Shown here in pieces: positions 62,898 through 64,000 of a stretch of DNA of 64,000 nt (position 1 is the first letter of the stretch; the number at the start of each line of letters is the position of its first letter). The DNA comes from Phoenix dactylifera (taxonomy: Eukaryota > Streptophyta > Magnoliopsida > Arecales > Arecaceae): assembly GCF_009389715.1 (NCBI RefSeq), contig NC_052409.1, positions 5,383,775 through 5,447,774 on the forward strand. Reading direction: 5' to 3'. Under the pieces are notes generated by a model. That model did not search any database and was not told the DNA's origin. It saw only the letters and a program-made list of their open reading frames with translations. Made by a program: the position numbers and the translations under genes.

Positions 62898-63402
62898 GCT
62901 GGCCGTTGCTAGCTAGCTACCTATTCTCTCCTGGATGCTCTGTGGCGAGATATGATCGAGGATTCTGAGGCTACTGCAAGGGGAATTTGGAAGGAATTCA
63001 GGAATATCTACAAGTCCACATATATATACAAGAAAGGTGTGTACGAGGAGAAGAGCGAGCCCGCGGGCGGCTGGAGTTTGCGGAGTAATACACGACTGGG
63101 TAGTAGGGAGAGGGAGAGTTTATCTTGTGGACCTTCAGCTTTGGCTGGATATATAGGATGAAATGATATTTTCTGGCATTGCATGTATGGCTGATATGTT
63201 GTAAGCAACGAGGGCTTCGGATTGGATGGAGGACTCTGGGAGTTATCGAGATCATAACGGGCAAAGACTTGGGGGTGACAATCTATGATCTGAACTGTCC
63301 TGATCCACGAATGATCCTTCGCTTTATGTAGATTTGGGTTTGGTATATATAAATTCCTCCCATTTTAATCGTTTAGTAATTATATAGGATCATAACTCAA
63401 TC
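62898..63402. other. upstream of plastocyanin pseudogene, no gene seen
   Basis: May include the former promoter of the pseudogene: on the minus strand CATCCTATATATCC (about 63150) and TATATATATG (about 63020) are TATA-like. Open frames here have no recognisable motifs. Confidence 0.35.
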
Positions 63403-64000
63403 TTTTTTTTTTTTTTTTCGGTTCATTGGCAGCTCACCTACACCACGTGTGAGCACAGCCCAAAAAGTCAGACGATTAAAGAGATTGCAAAGGAGACAAA
63501 ACTAAGTGGTGGGTCTCCTAAATAAAAGCACATAAGTGATGAGTCACATAGAATGCCACCCAATCTGCAGCACTATTGGTCTCTCTGAAAATGTGGATAG
63601 CCCGAAAAACAAAACATTTGCCTAACAGTCGGTGAGTATCAAGAAGCATACGCATTTCCCTGACGTCACTCCCGGGCTCTAAGATACCCTCAATCACCGT
63701 GGCAAAGTCCCCCTCAAGTATGATGCGATCTGCATCTGGCGTAAAAGGCCCCCTCCCAGGCAGCACGAACCTCGGCACCCGCGACAGATTGATTGAAGGT
63801 ACGCCGACCCCCGGCAGCCACAAGTCTGCCCGGATGGTCCTTGATGACAAAACGGATGCCGCAACAACCATCCTTCTGGACACTACAGTCGAAGTTTACT
63901 TTGAGGAAACTAGAGGGTGGAGGCTTCCAGGATATAAGCATAAGTATAGGCGCTGCTAGAGCGAAGTGAGAGCTTTAGATTTCTCTAGCTAACCCAAAGG
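63403..64000 (-). mobile_element. LINE 3' end with RNase H domain, running off the window
   Basis: A T run at 63403-63418 is the poly-A tail of an element on the minus strand. The RNase H domain reads SSFLKVNFDCSVQKDG, IRFVIKDHPGRLVAAGG and AGAEVRAAWEGAFYA (63941-63740), then, after a one-base frame change near 63735, RIILEGDFATVIEGIL and FRETNSAADWVAFYVTHH (to 63518). It belongs to the same family as the copies at 1, 21406 and 45069. The 5' part lies beyond 64000. Confidence 0.82.

Overview
The window is nuclear DNA of a flowering plant, most likely a monocot and possibly a palm. This rests on spliced genes with AT-rich introns, a very GC-rich first exon in the phospholipase D gene that fades downstream (a monocot habit), an Au-like SINE, palm/commelinid-style LINE remnants and a Tat-type Ty3/gypsy element. 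The species assignment is inference; the genes themselves are clear. No tRNA, rRNA, CRISPR array or organellar insert was seen.

Layout. 1-125: edge of a LINE RNase H domain (-). 1988-11473 (+): clade D protein phosphatase 2C in four coding exons, carrying two single-base frameshifts as given. 16504-18272 (-): five-exon RING-H2 E3 ligase of the NEP1-interacting protein type. 21406-22062: 5'-truncated LINE copy with a target-site duplication, followed by a broken PPR gene fragment (22340-22864, +). 24678-38607 (-): adenylate kinase 6 (AAK6/Fap7) in three exons; intron 1 is about 13.1 kb because it holds a GGTACC-rich fold-back insertion (25793-26204) and a complete LTR retrotransposon (30015-38236, duplication ATAAC). 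42940-43608 (+): single-exon gene of the syringolide-induced protein 14-1-1 family. 45080-45359: second short LINE copy. 47200-61844 (+): complete ten-exon phospholipase D delta encoding 868 residues, its introns hosting several MITE-like and fold-back insertions. 62440-62897 (-): plastocyanin pseudogene. 63403-64000 (-): another LINE 3' end running off the window.

The most interesting object is the LTR retrotransposon. Its LTRs differ by one substitution and one single-base indel, so insertion is recent. Nearly all gag-pol has been deleted: a short gag start is fused to the integrase core, which also has a stop. Yet the element keeps a large antisense gene (34363-36493, -) with its own TATA box, three exons with canonical splice sites and an uninterrupted 651-residue product: a Transposase_28 (PF04195)-like domain, a nuclear-localisation-like basic stretch and a long coiled coil. 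Beside it lies a tandem array with a 163+117 bp alternating period. A non-autonomous element that has lost its own enzymes but preserves an antisense protein invites the question of what that protein does.

The host genes are unrelated in pathway (phosphatase signalling, ubiquitination, ribosome maturation, stress-induced protein, phospholipid signalling), as usual in plants. Much of the remaining sequence is introns and decayed transposable elements.
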